A stretch of 64,000 nt of DNA from Campylobacter bilis (GTDB taxonomy: Bacteria; Campylobacterota; Campylobacteria; Campylobacterales; Campylobacteraceae): NCBI RefSeq assembly GCF_016806695.1, contig NZ_WUED01000003.1:1-64000 (forward strand). Direction: 5' to 3'. The notes under the pieces were generated by a model. The model was not told the DNA's origin and ran no database searches. It was given only the letters and a program-made list of their open reading frames with translations. Below, in pieces: positions 20,091-30,752 of this stretch. A program made the translations under genes and the position numbers. Numbering within the stretch: the first letter of the stretch is position 1; every line of letters begins with the position of its first letter.

Positions 20091-22394
20091 TTATCCTAAT
20101 TTCAAATTTTTTCTAACCACATTTTCCAAATATTCTGGAGAATAAGGCTTAGTAATATATTCAGTCATGCCCACTTCAACTCCTCTTAAACGATCTGTTT
20201 TGCTTGTTCTAGAAGTCACTGCTATGAGTGGTAAAGTGCGATATTTAGAATATTTTCTAATTTCACCTGCTAAAGTATAGCCATCCATTCTTGGCATTTC
20301 AATATCAATAAGCATAGCATCAATATCGTGTTCGCCAGATTTAATGATATTAAGTGCTTCAACCCCATTTGTTGCTTCGATTAAACTAACTCCTAGCGGT
20401 TCTAAAGCTTTTTGCATGAGTGTTCTATCCATCTTAGAATCATCTACAATTAAAACTTTATAGTCACTTGGCTGTTCTTTAGGTTTTTTAGCATTTGATT
20501 CTAGTTGGGCTTTGATATCGACTTTGATTTCTTTGGCCATATCCATCATAGCACCCACATCAATGATTAGCGTTACTCTACCATCGCCGCGGATCGTAGC
20601 TCCAGCTATACCTTGAATGTTTTGCAAATAATCTCCCATAGATTTAATCACTATTTCTTCTTGCCCAACAAGAGTATCTACAATAATACCGAGTTTGCTT
20701 TCAGCCACACCTATAACAACCACATAGGTTTGATCCCCGCTTTCAAGTACTTGTTTAACCCCAAATACATCTGAAAGCCTTACAAGAGAAAGTACTTCAT
20801 CTCTTAAACGCAATACATTTTTACCTTCGATAGTATAAATATCATCAATAGGCACTCTGACTGTTTCAAGCACACTTGCTAATGGAATAGCATAAAATTC
20901 TTCTTGTGTGCCAACAAGTAAAGATTGTATGATTGCTAAAGTAAGAGGGATTTTAAGCTTAAATGAACTTCCTTTACCTAACTCACTATCAATTTCTATC
21001 ACCCCATTGAGTTTTTCTATATTGGTTTTGACAACATCCATGCCCACACCACGACCTGAAACGTTTGTAACTTTAGCCGCTGTAGAAAAACCTGGTTTAA
21101 AGATTAAAGCAAAGGCTTCTTTATCAGTCATTTGATCTGCTTCTCTTTCAGTGATCAGATTTTTCTCTATAGCTTTTACTTTTAAAGCATTAGGATCAAG
21201 TCCTTTACCATCATCGGTGATTTCAACAACGATGTGATTGCCTTCATTATAAGCTTTTAATTGAACAATGCCTTTTTCAGGCTTTCCATTATTAGTACGT
21301 GTTAATGGATCTTCAATACCATGATCGCATGAATTTCTGATCATATGCATGATAGGATCGCCAATTTCTTCTACTATGGATTTGTCAAGTTCGGTTTCTT
21401 CTCCAGTGATTTCAAGTTCGATTTGTTTTCCAAGTTCACGGCTTAAATCACGTACGACTCTTGGGAATTTGTTGAAAACCTTAGCAATAGGTTGCATTCT
21501 TGTTTTCATTACAGCAAGTTGCACATCGGTTGTAATGATGCTTAATTGACTTACAACTTGGTTTAATTCTTCAAGGAATTTTTCACCTTCGTAGCGTTCT
21601 TCAACATCATCATAAATTTTAAGCAAGCGGTTTTTGCCTAAAACAAGCTCTCCGATTAAATTCATTAAATGATCAAGTCTTTTTACTTCTACGCGTATGG
21701 TTTGATCCATGCTATTAGCACTAGCACTTCCTGAAGCAGGGACTTTTTTCTCATTGTTTTGTGCTGTTTTGTTCACTGTATCGTTGTTTGATTTATTTGC
21801 TTTTGCTGTTTGTTTTTTTTGTGCACGGCGGGCTTGATCTTCAGCCTTTCTAACTTTTAAAAGTCTTTCTATTTCAGCTTCAACTTCAGAATCGCTTAGT
21901 TGATTAATGTCTACTTCTTTTGGGCTAGGCGTTTCTTCTTTTGGTGCTTGTGTTGTAGTATTTGAAACGGTATTTTCGTTTGCATTAGCCTTAGATGGGG
22001 CTTCTCCTTCTGAAATTGCTGTAAGTCTTGCACATATTGGTTCTATATCCATATTAATAGTTGTATCATTGCCATTATCACGGATAGAATTAAGTAATGT
22101 TTTCATTCTATCAATGGACTCTAAAACAACATCCATAATATCTGGAGTTATTTTTAATTCCCCATGTCTTGCTTTGTTTAAAACATCTTCCATGTGATGA
22201 GTGAGTTTTGTTAAAACATTAAAATTTAGGAAGCTTGATGATCCTTTAACTGTGTGAGCGACGCGAAAAATTCTGTTTAGTAATTCTAAATCTTCTGGAT
22301 TAGACTCAAGCTCTACTAAGTCATGGTCGATTTGCTCAACAAGCTCAAAAGCTTCAACCAAAAAGTCTTCAAGTATTTCTTGCATATCTTCCAT
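20091..22394 (-). CDS. cheA: Chemotaxis histidine kinase CheA with C-terminal receiver domain (CheAY)
   Basis: 767-residue kinase. Order of domains: HPt with phosphorylated His47 (VAHTVKGSS), a Thr/Lys/Ala-rich linker (about 130-225), dimerisation helices, HATPase (NSCDHGIEDP N-box, DDGKGLDP and GRGVGMDVV G-boxes), a CheW-like regulatory domain (about 500-625) and a response-regulator receiver (VLIVDDSKMDRT to about 767, acceptor Asp in LIDIEMPRMDGY). The fused receiver is typical of epsilonproteobacteria and may act as a phosphate sink. It passes phosphate to CheY encoded elsewhere. Confidence 0.97.
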   Translation of the reverse strand: MEDMQEILEDFLVEAFELVEQIDHDLVELESNPEDLELLNRIFRVAHTVKGSSSFLNFNVLTKLTHHMEDVLNKARHGELKITPDIMDVVLESIDRMKTLLNSIRDNGNDTTINMDIEPICARLTAISEGEAPSKANANENTVSNTTTQAPKEETPSPKEVDINQLSDSEVEAEIERLLKVRKAEDQARRAQKKQTAKANKSNNDTVNKTAQNNEKKVPASGSASANSMDQTIRVEVKRLDHLMNLIGELVLGKNRLLKIYDDVEERYEGEKFLEELNQVVSQLSIITTDVQLAVMKTRMQPIAKVFNKFPRVVRDLSRELGKQIELEITGEETELDKSIVEEIGDPIMHMIRNSCDHGIEDPLTRTNNGKPEKGIVQLKAYNEGNHIVVEITDDGKGLDPNALKVKAIEKNLITEREADQMTDKEAFALIFKPGFSTAAKVTNVSGRGVGMDVVKTNIEKLNGVIEIDSELGKGSSFKLKIPLTLAIIQSLLVGTQEEFYAIPLASVLETVRVPIDDIYTIEGKNVLRLRDEVLSLVRLSDVFGVKQVLESGDQTYVVVIGVAESKLGIIVDTLVGQEEIVIKSMGDYLQNIQGIAGATIRGDGRVTLIIDVGAMMDMAKEIKVDIKAQLESNAKKPKEQPSDYKVLIVDDSKMDRTLMQKALEPLGVSLIEATNGVEALNIIKSGEHDIDAMLIDIEMPRMDGYTLAGEIRKYSKYRTLPLIAVTSRTSKTDRLRGVEVGMTEYITKPYSPEYLENVVRKNLKLG

Positions 22395-22397
22395 ATT

Positions 22398-23354
22398 TTA
22401 CCCCTGTTCTTGAGATTGATGTCTTTTTATAACTTTAGCGATTTCATTGAAGAAATCATTGGCGTTAAATTTAACAAGATAACTTTCTCCACCAGCTTCT
22501 TGGACACCTTTTTCATTCATAAATTCATTTGATAAGGATGAGTTAAAGACTATAGGAATATCTTTAAATCTTGGATCTTCTTTGATGCGTGCAGCAAAAT
22601 GAAAACCATCCATTTGTGGCATTTCAACATCACTTACTATAATCTTAAGCGTGCTTTGGAAACTTTCTCCATAAATTTGGCTTAATTCTTCTAGTTTGTT
22701 TAAGCCTTCTACGCCATCTTTGGCTTCAACGACTTGAAAGCCCATTTGTTGCATCATTTCTTTAATACGTTTTCTAGCCGTCATGCTATCATCTAAAATG
22801 AGTGCTGTTCCGCTGAATTTTTCTATTTTTCCAAAATCAATATCCGTTTTTGGTGCATAAATTCCTAGATCTTCAACAACACTTTCAAGATCTAAAATGA
22901 GTAAAACTTCATCATTTTCAATGCGCGTTACGCCTGTAATTTTACCTTTGTCTAAAGCACCTGAACCTGCAGAAAAAGTCGCTGGTTCTATATCTTTCCA
23001 ATTGATCCTGCGAATTCTTTTTGCTTCGTGGACTATAAAGCCAATGAGTATATTACTAAATTCAGTAATAATAACTCTAGGTTTTAACATAGTGCTTTGT
23101 GGTTCAGTAATTTGCATCCATTTAGCAAGATTGACTACAGGTATAACCACACCACGAAGATCAAAAATGCCTTCGATGTAATCAGGCACACCCGGAAGTT
23201 CTGTAAGGCTTGGAATTTTTATAATTTCCTTGACTTTGGAAACATTAACACCATAAATCCCTTCATAGATTTTATCGTGTCCTTGTTTAAAGATACGGAA
23301 ATCGACAAGTTCCATTTCATTTGAACCCGTTTTCACGATATTTTCATCAAACAT
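22398..23354 (-). CDS. cheV: Chemotaxis adaptor CheV (CheW plus receiver)
   Basis: 318-residue adaptor with an N-terminal CheW-like domain (VPDYIEGIFDLRGVVIPV) and a C-terminal receiver domain starting near 188 (ALILDDSMTARKR) with acceptor Asp in VSDVEMPQMDGF. Phosphorylation of CheV is thought to tune receptor-kinase coupling. It is the first gene of the cheV-cheA-cheW cluster and overlaps the upstream metallophosphoesterase gene by 8 bases. Confidence 0.95.
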   Translation of the reverse strand: MFDENIVKTGSNEMELVDFRIFKQGHDKIYEGIYGVNVSKVKEIIKIPSLTELPGVPDYIEGIFDLRGVVIPVVNLAKWMQITEPQSTMLKPRVIITEFSNILIGFIVHEAKRIRRINWKDIEPATFSAGSGALDKGKITGVTRIENDEVLLILDLESVVEDLGIYAPKTDIDFGKIEKFSGTALILDDSMTARKRIKEMMQQMGFQVVEAKDGVEGLNKLEELSQIYGESFQSTLKIIVSDVEMPQMDGFHFAARIKEDPRFKDIPIVFNSSLSNEFMNEKGVQEAGGESYLVKFNANDFFNEIAKVIKRHQSQEQG

Positions 23355-24105
23355 TTTGACCCCTCAATTTCTGTTCTTGAAATTTGATTTTTCGCTGGTA
23401 TTTTACTACAAAAAAACTTTTCTCATGTGCAAAACTAGCTAAGTTAAAATATTTGACATCTTTTTGGTTTAAAATCATATTTTGATGATAGTGTCCTTCA
23501 CATACCCAAGAGTCTGAATTTCCGTATTTTTTGTATCTTTCTTTGGCTAAGTTTTCAAAATCTTTTATTTTATAAAAAAGATTTTTTTTCTTTTGGTTTT
23601 TTAAAATTGTCTTAGAAATAAAATTGTAAGTAAGGGTATTTAAAAAATTTAAAAATATAAGCAAATAGTGGTTTCTTAAGCTTTTAAGAATAAATTGCAA
23701 TAAAGGAGATAAGAAAATATCGCCATGAGCTAAATGGATAATAGTATTGTTATTAATAGGATTATTAGCTTTACTTGGATGCAAATTAAGCTTTAAGGGC
23801 TGTTGTTCTAGGGTGAAAATTTTAACTCTTTGAAAAAGAGGTGTGAGATTAAAATCATGATTTCCTTCTAAATAGAGGATTTGTGTGTTTAAAGCTAATT
23901 CTTCAAGTATATTGATATAGGGCTTAGCAAATTCATGTGTGGCAGAAATTTCACCTACGAGTAAGTCAAAAATATCACCCATTAATATGAGTTGTGGGGT
24001 GGAAATTTCACCTTTTTTTAGGGCTTGTAAAAATTCCCAAAACCCTTTTCTTTCTTCGTTTTCGTGTGCATCAGCGATTAAAATCGCCCCATTTTGAAGT
24101 AAAAT
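23347..24105 (-). CDS. Calcineurin-like metallophosphoesterase (LpxH-like), non-ATG start
   Basis: Metal-dependent phosphoesterase. The obvious ATG at 23982 begins in the middle of the metal motif block (MGDIFDLL). Reading upstream in the same frame gives 41 more codons that include the DxH metal ligand (IADAHENEE), so the real protein starts near 24105 at ATT or another rare codon, after an AAGGAAAG ribosome site; about 252 residues. GNHDFN and the late GHYH motif are present. A UDP-diacylglucosamine hydrolase role is possible because lpxB is close by, but that is not proven. It corresponds to Cj0286c. Confidence 0.78.
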   Translation of the reverse strand: MLLQNGAILIADAHENEERKGFWEFLQALKKGEISTPQLILMGDIFDLLVGEISATHEFAKPYINILEELALNTQILYLEGNHDFNLTPLFQRVKIFTLEQQPLKLNLHPSKANNPINNNTIIHLAHGDIFLSPLLQFILKSLRNHYLLIFLNFLNTLTYNFISKTILKNQKKKNLFYKIKDFENLAKERYKKYGNSDSWVCEGHYHQNMILNQKDVKYFNLASFAHEKSFFVVKYQRKIKFQEQKLRGQNV

Positions 24106-24114
24106 GTTCTTTCC

Positions 24115-24600
24115 TTAAAATATTAAAGGCTCATAACTTATAGAAATGATTTCAAATTCGCTCTCACCCTTGGGCAAACGCACTTTAAAATCATCGCCTT
24201 GTTTTTTTCCAAGCATAGCCCTTGCTATGGGTGAAGCTATAGAAATATAGCCTTTATCCAGATTTCCTTCGCAAATTCCTACTATGGTATATTTGCTTTG
24301 TTTTTCTGTGTCTAAATCCATGATTACCACACTTGATCCAAATTTTACGCTATTGTGATCGTAACTTGAAGGATCGATTACTTGTGCTCTTGCTATGAGA
24401 TCGCTAAGCTCACCAATGCGACTTTCTATTAAAGCTTGCTTTTCTCTTGCGGCGTGGTATTCTGCATTTTCTTTTAAATCCCCATGGCTTCTTGCTGTGT
24501 CAATTTCTACTATAACAGCGGGGCGTTGATTGTCTTTTAGATCTTTGAGTTCAGCGACTAATTTGTCATAGCCAAATTGACTCATTGGTTCTTTTTGCAT
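24115..24600 (-). CDS. greA: Transcription elongation factor GreA
   Basis: 161-residue factor that enters the RNA polymerase secondary channel and rescues backtracked complexes by stimulating transcript cleavage. The N-terminal coiled coil carries the acidic tip ([16 protein letters not shown]), and the C-terminal FKBP-like domain follows ([18 protein letters not shown]). It sits 9 bases after lpxB, in the same leftward operon. Confidence 0.96.
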   Translation of the reverse strand: MQKEPMSQFGYDKLVAELKDLKDNQRPAVIVEIDTARSHGDLKENAEYHAAREKQALIESRIGELSDLIARAQVIDPSSYDHNSVKFGSSVVIMDLDTEKQSKYTIVGICEGNLDKGYISIASPIARAMLGKKQGDDFKVRLPKGESEFEIISISYEPLIF

Positions 24601-24609
24601 GATTTATCC

Positions 24610-25707
24610 TTATTGTGTTTGGCTTAATATTTTTGCTAAATTTTTAGCACTTCCGAATTTTAAATACTCTTTTAGAAAGTCAATTTTAGCAAAAAATGCC
24701 TTATAATCATATTTATTATAAGCTTCATAAAGATTTAAAACATTTACTTGATCTTGTAAGAATTCAGGATTTAATTCTTCTTTTTTTGCGAAATCTAAAA
24801 AAATATTTGCAAGGCCTATGTGTTTTAATTTTACGAAAAGTTTTGCGATAAAAATATCTATAGCCTTAGCCTTATAAGCGAGTATAAAAGGCGTTCCAAT
24901 TAAAGCTGCTTCAAGTGTGGCTGTACCGCTACAAATGAAGGCAAAATGAGATTGTTTGAGTACTTTTGGGGTGTTGCTTTGGATTTTAAAACCGCTTATG
25001 TCACCATAAATTTCAAGTTTATTAAGATGAAAAGAAGGAATGCACAGGATTTTTTCGCCTTGGAAATTTTTAGAAAGTTCTTTGAAAATAGGCATTAAAC
25101 GCTTGATTTCACTTTTCCTAGAACCGGGTAAAAAAGCTATAGTTTTTTCATTGTCTTTTTTTGAAAGTATATTTTTTATGTCTTCTTTGTTTTTAAATTC
25201 TTTTATCTCATCTAAGAGAGGATGACCTACATAAATGCTTTTGCTAAAAAATTGTTCATCAAAAGGCAAAATCGAAGCTAAAATATCAAAATGACTTTCT
25301 ATGATGCGGATGCGTCCTTTTTTCCATGCCCAAACTTGAGGTAAGATATAATAAATCCTTTTTATTTTAGAATTTGCTTTTTTCAAAGCTTTTGCAAAAG
25401 GTATGTTAAAGGCTGGAGAATCTATACATAAAATAGAATCTATTTTTTGAGTAAGGCTTAAATTTACTAGTTGTTTTATAGCTTTTTTTGCTTTAAAAAT
25501 AAGTGGTAAAATCTCTATAAAACCCATAGCACTAAATTCGTGTGAGCTGTATAGGGGCTTAGATTTTAGATTGAAATCTTTACATATTGTTTCATCATAA
25601 ATTCCTAATAAATTAAAGTCTTTATATTCTTTTTTATAAACTTTTAAAACTTCTTTTAAATGCAAATTTGCAGAGGGTTCTAGAGCGCAAACTAAAAAGG
25701 TTTTCAT
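24610..25707 (-). CDS. lpxB: Lipid-A-disaccharide synthase
   Basis: Glycosyltransferase (GT19) that joins UDP-diacyl sugar and lipid X into the lipid A disaccharide. 365 residues from ATG 25707; an upstream in-frame extension to 25755 is unlikely because the ATG has a GAAAG ribosome site and makes a 4-base overlap with the ORF before it. Motifs: the family's usual N-terminal SGDxxG appears as LEPSANLHL, then [31 protein letters not shown] and [11 protein letters not shown]. The accessory segment begins just upstream of it. Confidence 0.94.
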   Translation of the reverse strand: MKTFLVCALEPSANLHLKEVLKVYKKEYKDFNLLGIYDETICKDFNLKSKPLYSSHEFSAMGFIEILPLIFKAKKAIKQLVNLSLTQKIDSILCIDSPAFNIPFAKALKKANSKIKRIYYILPQVWAWKKGRIRIIESHFDILASILPFDEQFFSKSIYVGHPLLDEIKEFKNKEDIKNILSKKDNEKTIAFLPGSRKSEIKRLMPIFKELSKNFQGEKILCIPSFHLNKLEIYGDISGFKIQSNTPKVLKQSHFAFICSGTATLEAALIGTPFILAYKAKAIDIFIAKLFVKLKHIGLANIFLDFAKKEELNPEFLQDQVNVLNLYEAYNKYDYKAFFAKIDFLKEYLKFGSAKNLAKILSQTQ

Positions 25708-25859
25708 GTAATTTCTTTCATTTTCAAAAAGGGAATTTTTTTGTTTTGATACCAATGAGTGCTTGGTGACTTTTTTACAAGATTATTTATGGTATCATAA
25801 TCGCCTTTAATCATTATTTTATTAGATTTTTCTTGTTGCTTAGAACTTAACTTTTTCAT
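25704..25859 (-). CDS. Small ORF of 51 residues, coupled to lpxB
   Basis: Unrecognised lysine-rich protein of 51 residues, starting at ATG 25859 and reading [14 protein letters not shown] at the N-terminus and [13 protein letters not shown] near the C-terminus. Its TGA stop overlaps the lpxB ATG by 4 bases (ATGA), the layout of translational coupling. It starts 16 bases after the broken mod gene. No clear ribosome site precedes it. There is no signal peptide or membrane segment. It could be a real small protein, or a leader ORF left by insertion of the accessory segment. Confidence 0.5.
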   Translation of the reverse strand: MKKLSSKQQEKSNKIMIKGDYDTINNLVKKSPSTHWYQNKKIPFLKMKEIT

Positions 25860-25874
25860 AATTTTTAACTTGTA

Positions 25875-27713
25875 TTAATACACTACTTTTAAACGTTCTT
25901 TTAAAAAGCTTTCTAAATTTAGATAAATTTCTAAATTTATATCATCAAAGCCATTGATATAGACATTTTCATTTGAAGTATTTTTTAAAAATTGTAAAAC
26001 TTCATCATCAAAATTTACCATATAAAAGCTTTCGTCGCAATTATAAAGTTTATCTTTTAAAATCATTTTTAATTCTTTATCTAAAGTTTTTCCATCTTGT
26101 AAAGCTAAATTTAAAGCTTTTTCATAAGGGTTTAAATTCGTATGATTGATTAAAGTTAAAGTACCTGTTTTATCACTTGCAAGTTTGGCTTTTTCTAGCA
26201 TAGAAAATACTTTAAAACCTAAATCTAAATTTTTACCTTCGTTTTCTTTGGCTATCTTTTGTGCTGCTCTTTTAACTCTTTCTATGGTTATATCACTAAT
26301 GACTGGAATTTTACTTTTTAATTCGTTTTTACAAAAATCATAAGAAATTTTGCTTTTAGTTTCATTAATCTTTTCATCAAGTTGTATTAGGATGAATTTA
26401 CGGTTTCCATTATCCTTTGCATTTAATTCCATGACCGTTTGTGCTGTGGTGCCACTACCTGCAAAAAAAGTCTAGGATGATATCATTTTCTTTTGTATTT
26501 GCAAAGAATATTTCTTTGATCAATTTAGTTGGCTTTGCGTTTTCAAAAATCAATTTATTATCAAATAATTTCTCAATTTCTTCATTTCCATCTGATGTCC
26601 AATATCCACTAAATATAGAATACATTTTTGATAAATTATCATCTTGATAAGAACAAATAAGATGAAATTTTGTATCTTTGTATTGTTGCAAAAAATATTC
26701 ATTATTGTTGATTTTAGATTTTATGTCATTATACTTTTTCTCACTGATAATTTTTTCTTTTAAAAAAATATCTAGTTCTTCAAACATTAAATTTCTATGA
26801 TTAATAGTATCTTTTGGATATAAATTTAAAATTTTCTTTATAGCTTCATTATTGGTGTATTTACCATGAGTTTTTCTTATTAGATCATTATTAATTTTTG
26901 CTTTTTCTTTGAATTTAAAAAGTCCATTTAAAACCGTTTTATTTTTTGTATATATAAGAATGTATTCGTGTCCTTCATAAAAATATTTTGCTTGTCCTCC
27001 ACCTGATTTTTTTGCCAAATAAAACATGAAATAAAATTCTCTTCCCCAAAAATCTCATCACAAAGAATTTTTAAATTTGCTTGTTCATTATCATCTATGC
27101 TTATAAATATCACTCCATCTTCACGAAGTAAATCTCTAGCAAGTTTAAGGCGAGGCAACATAAAAGAAAGCCATCCGCTGTGGGTTTTGCTTGATTTTAT
27201 ATTGTTAAAAAATCTTAAAGTTTCACTTTCTATCTCAACTCCATCTTCGTCTATTTCTAAAAGCCCTGTTTGGATTAAAAGTTCTTTGTAGTCTTTTCTA
27301 AAATCATCATTATAAATAAAATCATCATTTTTTGTATTATAAGGTGGATCAATATAAATCATTTTTATCTTTTTATAATAGCTTGATTTTAAAAGCTTTA
27401 AAGCATCAAGATTATCCCCTTTTGTGATAATGTTTTTAGTGTTTTCATGATTTATACTTTTGTCTTTTTCAAATTTTAATTCTTTAGTATTTGGAGTGTT
27501 ATAAAGTGCGTTTGCTAAAGCTTTTCCGGTGAAAGTAAGCTTCATGCCTTGGGCTTTAGTATTTAAGCCTAAAAGCTGCATAATAGCATTTAAATTAGGC
27601 GTATTATCGCTTATGGTTTGTGGGTAATTATGCTTTAGATATTCTAAAAATTCATTTTTGCTTTCTTTTGTATTGATTAAATTTTCTTTTTTTATATCTT
27701 TAATGTCTATCAT
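25875..27713 (-). pseudogene. Type III restriction-modification methyltransferase (mod), two frameshifts
   Basis: Beta-class N6-adenine methyltransferase of a type III system, about 612 codons if repaired. The start at 27713 overlaps the res stop by one base (TAATG). The catalytic motif DPPY (YIDPPYNTKNDDF) is in the first fragment. The frame breaks near 27017, where an A7 tract interrupts the expected WQKKSGGGQ, and again near 26467, where a T7 tract replaces a T6 tract inside the AdoMet-binding FAGSGTT motif, giving a premature stop. The three fragments are otherwise well preserved, so decay is recent. Both breaks are at homopolymers, so sequencing error or slippage should be excluded. Confidence 0.85.
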
Positions 27714-30539
27714 TATAAAACTTCCTTTATGCATTCTATGAGTTTTTGTTTATTTATCCTTGTGTTGAAAATAATATCTATATTTTTATCTTTTAAGCTA
27801 TCATTTAAATTTTTAAAGAATATTTTTGCATAGTCTATTTTGTTTCTTTCACCTTGGGGAATTTCACTTTCATTATCATAGCCTTTGCTTTCGCATACAA
27901 AAAATATTTTTTTACCTTTATCATCTTCTAAAAAATAAGCAAAATCAGGTTCATAATTTTTATACGGAGTAGGAATGCTTAATTTTGGTAATTTTGCAAA
28001 AACTTTTATGATTTTTTTATTTATATTTTCATTGTTTTCTTTGATGATATCTTTATTCTATATCAGAATCATAAACTATACTTTCATAAAGATAATTTTT
28101 AGCCGGTTTTTCATCATCTATATAGCGTCCTAGTTTTTGCATATCTATGCTTTCTTTGATTTTTCCATTTTCTACTAAATTATGATAAGAATGTGAAAAA
28201 ATATTAAGAGAAAATTCATAGCTTAAGCATTGTAATAAGCTACTGTGAAGTTGATTTTTAATTATATTTTTTAAATTATCAAAAGCTTTTTTGGGTGAAT
28301 TTTCAAATTTAGTTTTGTCTAATTTTTCATAAATCTTTAGTAAAAATTGCAAAGGAAATTTTTCATTTTTGCAAAAATTTAAAAATAAATTATGGATATG
28401 CTTATATAAACTGTCTTTATAATCAATTTCTCTTAAAATATCAAATTCTTCACTAATGATAATATTTTCTTGAGGATTAAAAACTTTTTTCTCATAATAT
28501 AAAATTTCTTTTTCTATTTTTGAAGCATTAAATTCTTTTGCTATTGTTTGTATGAGTTCTTTTTCTTTTATATTTTTTAAACTATGCTTGCTTTTTTGTT
28601 TATATTATCCCAAAGCTCTTTAAAATCTTTGACTAAATTAGGTTTGATTTTGACTTTTTTTGTTTTCTTTATTTACATTGATGATTTGTTTATATTTATT
28701 TTGAGGATTTTCAAGTGCTTTTAATAAAACTTCTAATTTATCGCCTAGGAGTTTTTGGATTTTTTCATCTTCTTTGATACTGTCATATAAAGGTTTTAAG
28801 ATAATATAGTTATTTTCTTCTTCAGCAAATTTTATTATTCCTTTATCTTCTAGATAGACTAAGATTCTATGTATTTGATTATCATTTAAATCTATATTTT
28901 TAAAACATTGAAAATTTAAAATATTTTCATTAAAAGTGAAACTAGAATTTATAATTTCTTTTTGTAGATTTTGTATATAATTTAATTCTCTTGCACTTAC
29001 TAATATATCAAGATAATTAATGTCATAAAATTTATCATCATTGAAATTTAAGTAATTATGAGTAATTCTTTTGCCTTTATCATTGACACAAAGCTTAGTC
29101 CACGGCCTATTTGCTGATGTATGCTGATTTCAGAAGCTGAATTTGCAAGCTTGATTAAAGTAAAAATATTAGGATTATCCCAACCTTCTTGCAAGGCCCA
29201 AACGCTAAAAATAAAACGCAAAGAAGTATCAAAAGAAAGTAGTTTTTCCTTATCTTCTAAAATAAGCTTTACCCCATAAGCTTCCTTTTCATCTATGCTT
29301 CCTTTATCTCCGCTAAAATAGCCTTGATGGACTTTTAAATTTCCTTTTTCATCGAAGTCTTTTTCTAGATATGCTTTATATTTTTTATCTAAATTTCGTT
29401 TTAAGATTTCTTTACGTTTTTCTTTATAAAGTTCTTCAAAAGTGGTTTTAATAAAAGCATTTTTGCCTCTAAAATCTGCGATATTTGGTATGAAAAACAA
29501 ACTCAAAGCTTTTATGCCTTTTTTAAAGAGTTTGGAAATGTAAATCAATGGATTTTTTTAAAAGTTCTTTTATTTCTTCATCATTTAGAATATAATTTTC
29601 TTTTCTTTCTACAATGGAACCATCGCCAAAATAAGCTTTATTGTCTTTTAGTTCTCTTAAGATCGCATTGTTTAAGATCTTAAAGCTATCATTGATTTTT
29701 AATTCTTGTTCTTGGGCTAATCCATTAGTGGTATAAGAAATAATGGCTTTTTTGTTTTTGTATTCTTTTAAAAAAATATTATTTTTGTTTCCTCCTAAAG
29801 TATGCACTTTTACTTGTTTTACTAAATATTTTTTAAAAGCTGAGATAGAATCTAGACAGTATACCATGTTGCTAAGCTGATATTCTTTTTCTTGTGGAAA
29901 GATAGCACCAAAACGAAAATATAAAGAATTTATTTTTGAAAAATATTCATTAAAAGCTTTGCCTTTGAGTAAACGGGGCTCGTCTATAATGCTGATTGGT
30001 TTTAAATCTATAATATTTTCAAAAATACTTTTAATATTAAATAGATTTTCGCTTGTTTTATTAAGTAAATTTGTTTTTTTTATCTATAGCACTATTGGTT
30101 AGGATGAGTACTGAGAGTTCGTCTTTGTTTTTTATGTAATGGTTGATAATAGTGCTTTGACTTTTGCCATCGTTATAATAATAAGCTTTTAAATATGTTT
30201 TGTATTGAGAATAAAAATAAGTTTGTGTTAGATTGATATTTTGTTTACTGATTCTAAAATGGCCTTTCTTGGTACAAAAATAATAAATTTGTTTTGTTTA
30301 TAAAGCTTATGAAGTTCAAAAATTAAATTCAAATAAGTAAAAGTTTTGCCTGTGCCTGTTTCCATTAAAATGTCTAGTTTGGTTTTATTATCGATAATTT
30401 GCAGTGGTAAAGGCGTGCTTTTATAAAATTGTTTTAGGCATTCTTTTAAATTGTTTTGCTTTTTAAAGTCAAAATTTTTTAAAAGTTTTATTATATTGCT
30501 TATACATTGTTCTTGGTATTCTTGTTTTTCAAAAATCAT
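27713..30539 (-). pseudogene. Type III restriction subunit (res), multiple frameshifts
   Basis: Helicase-nuclease subunit, about 940 codons if repaired, placed before mod. I can follow it through seven frame changes near 30240, 30078, 29540, 29098, 28655, 28597 and 28056. Recognisable parts: Walker A METGTGKTF in the first fragment, helicase motif II (IIDEPRLLKG), a motif VI QIGRGL that is hit by a one-base deletion, and a C-terminal PD...ESKG nuclease site (PDFAYFL, VCESKGYD). With this many lesions no restriction activity is expected. Confidence 0.88.
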
Positions 30540-30727
30540 TTCAACCCTTAAAATAAAAAATATATTTTAACAAAATAATTCTTTTTAAACTATATTTTAA
30601 AATAAAATTTTTACAAGGATTTGCTTTTGTGTTTTTATATTTAAAATAGTGCTTTAATATCTGCAAGGCAATTTTGCTTTTTGTTTATAAAATTAATATT
30701 TAGAAGAAATTTATAATTTGGTATGAA

Positions 30728-30752
30728 GTGATAAGCTTTAAATTCTTATCAC
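30728..30752 (-). terminator. Hairpin at the end of cdtC
   Basis: GTGATAAG and CTTATCAC pair across a 9-base loop and include the cdtC stop codon. The minus-side sequence after the stem is not T-rich, so it is a weak terminator candidate. Confidence 0.35.

Noticed and set aside
25708..25755. Longer lpxB start at 25755
   Set aside because: The added residues do not match the family start, whereas ATG 25707 has a ribosome site and the expected N-terminus. The other frame here is used by the 51-residue ORF.
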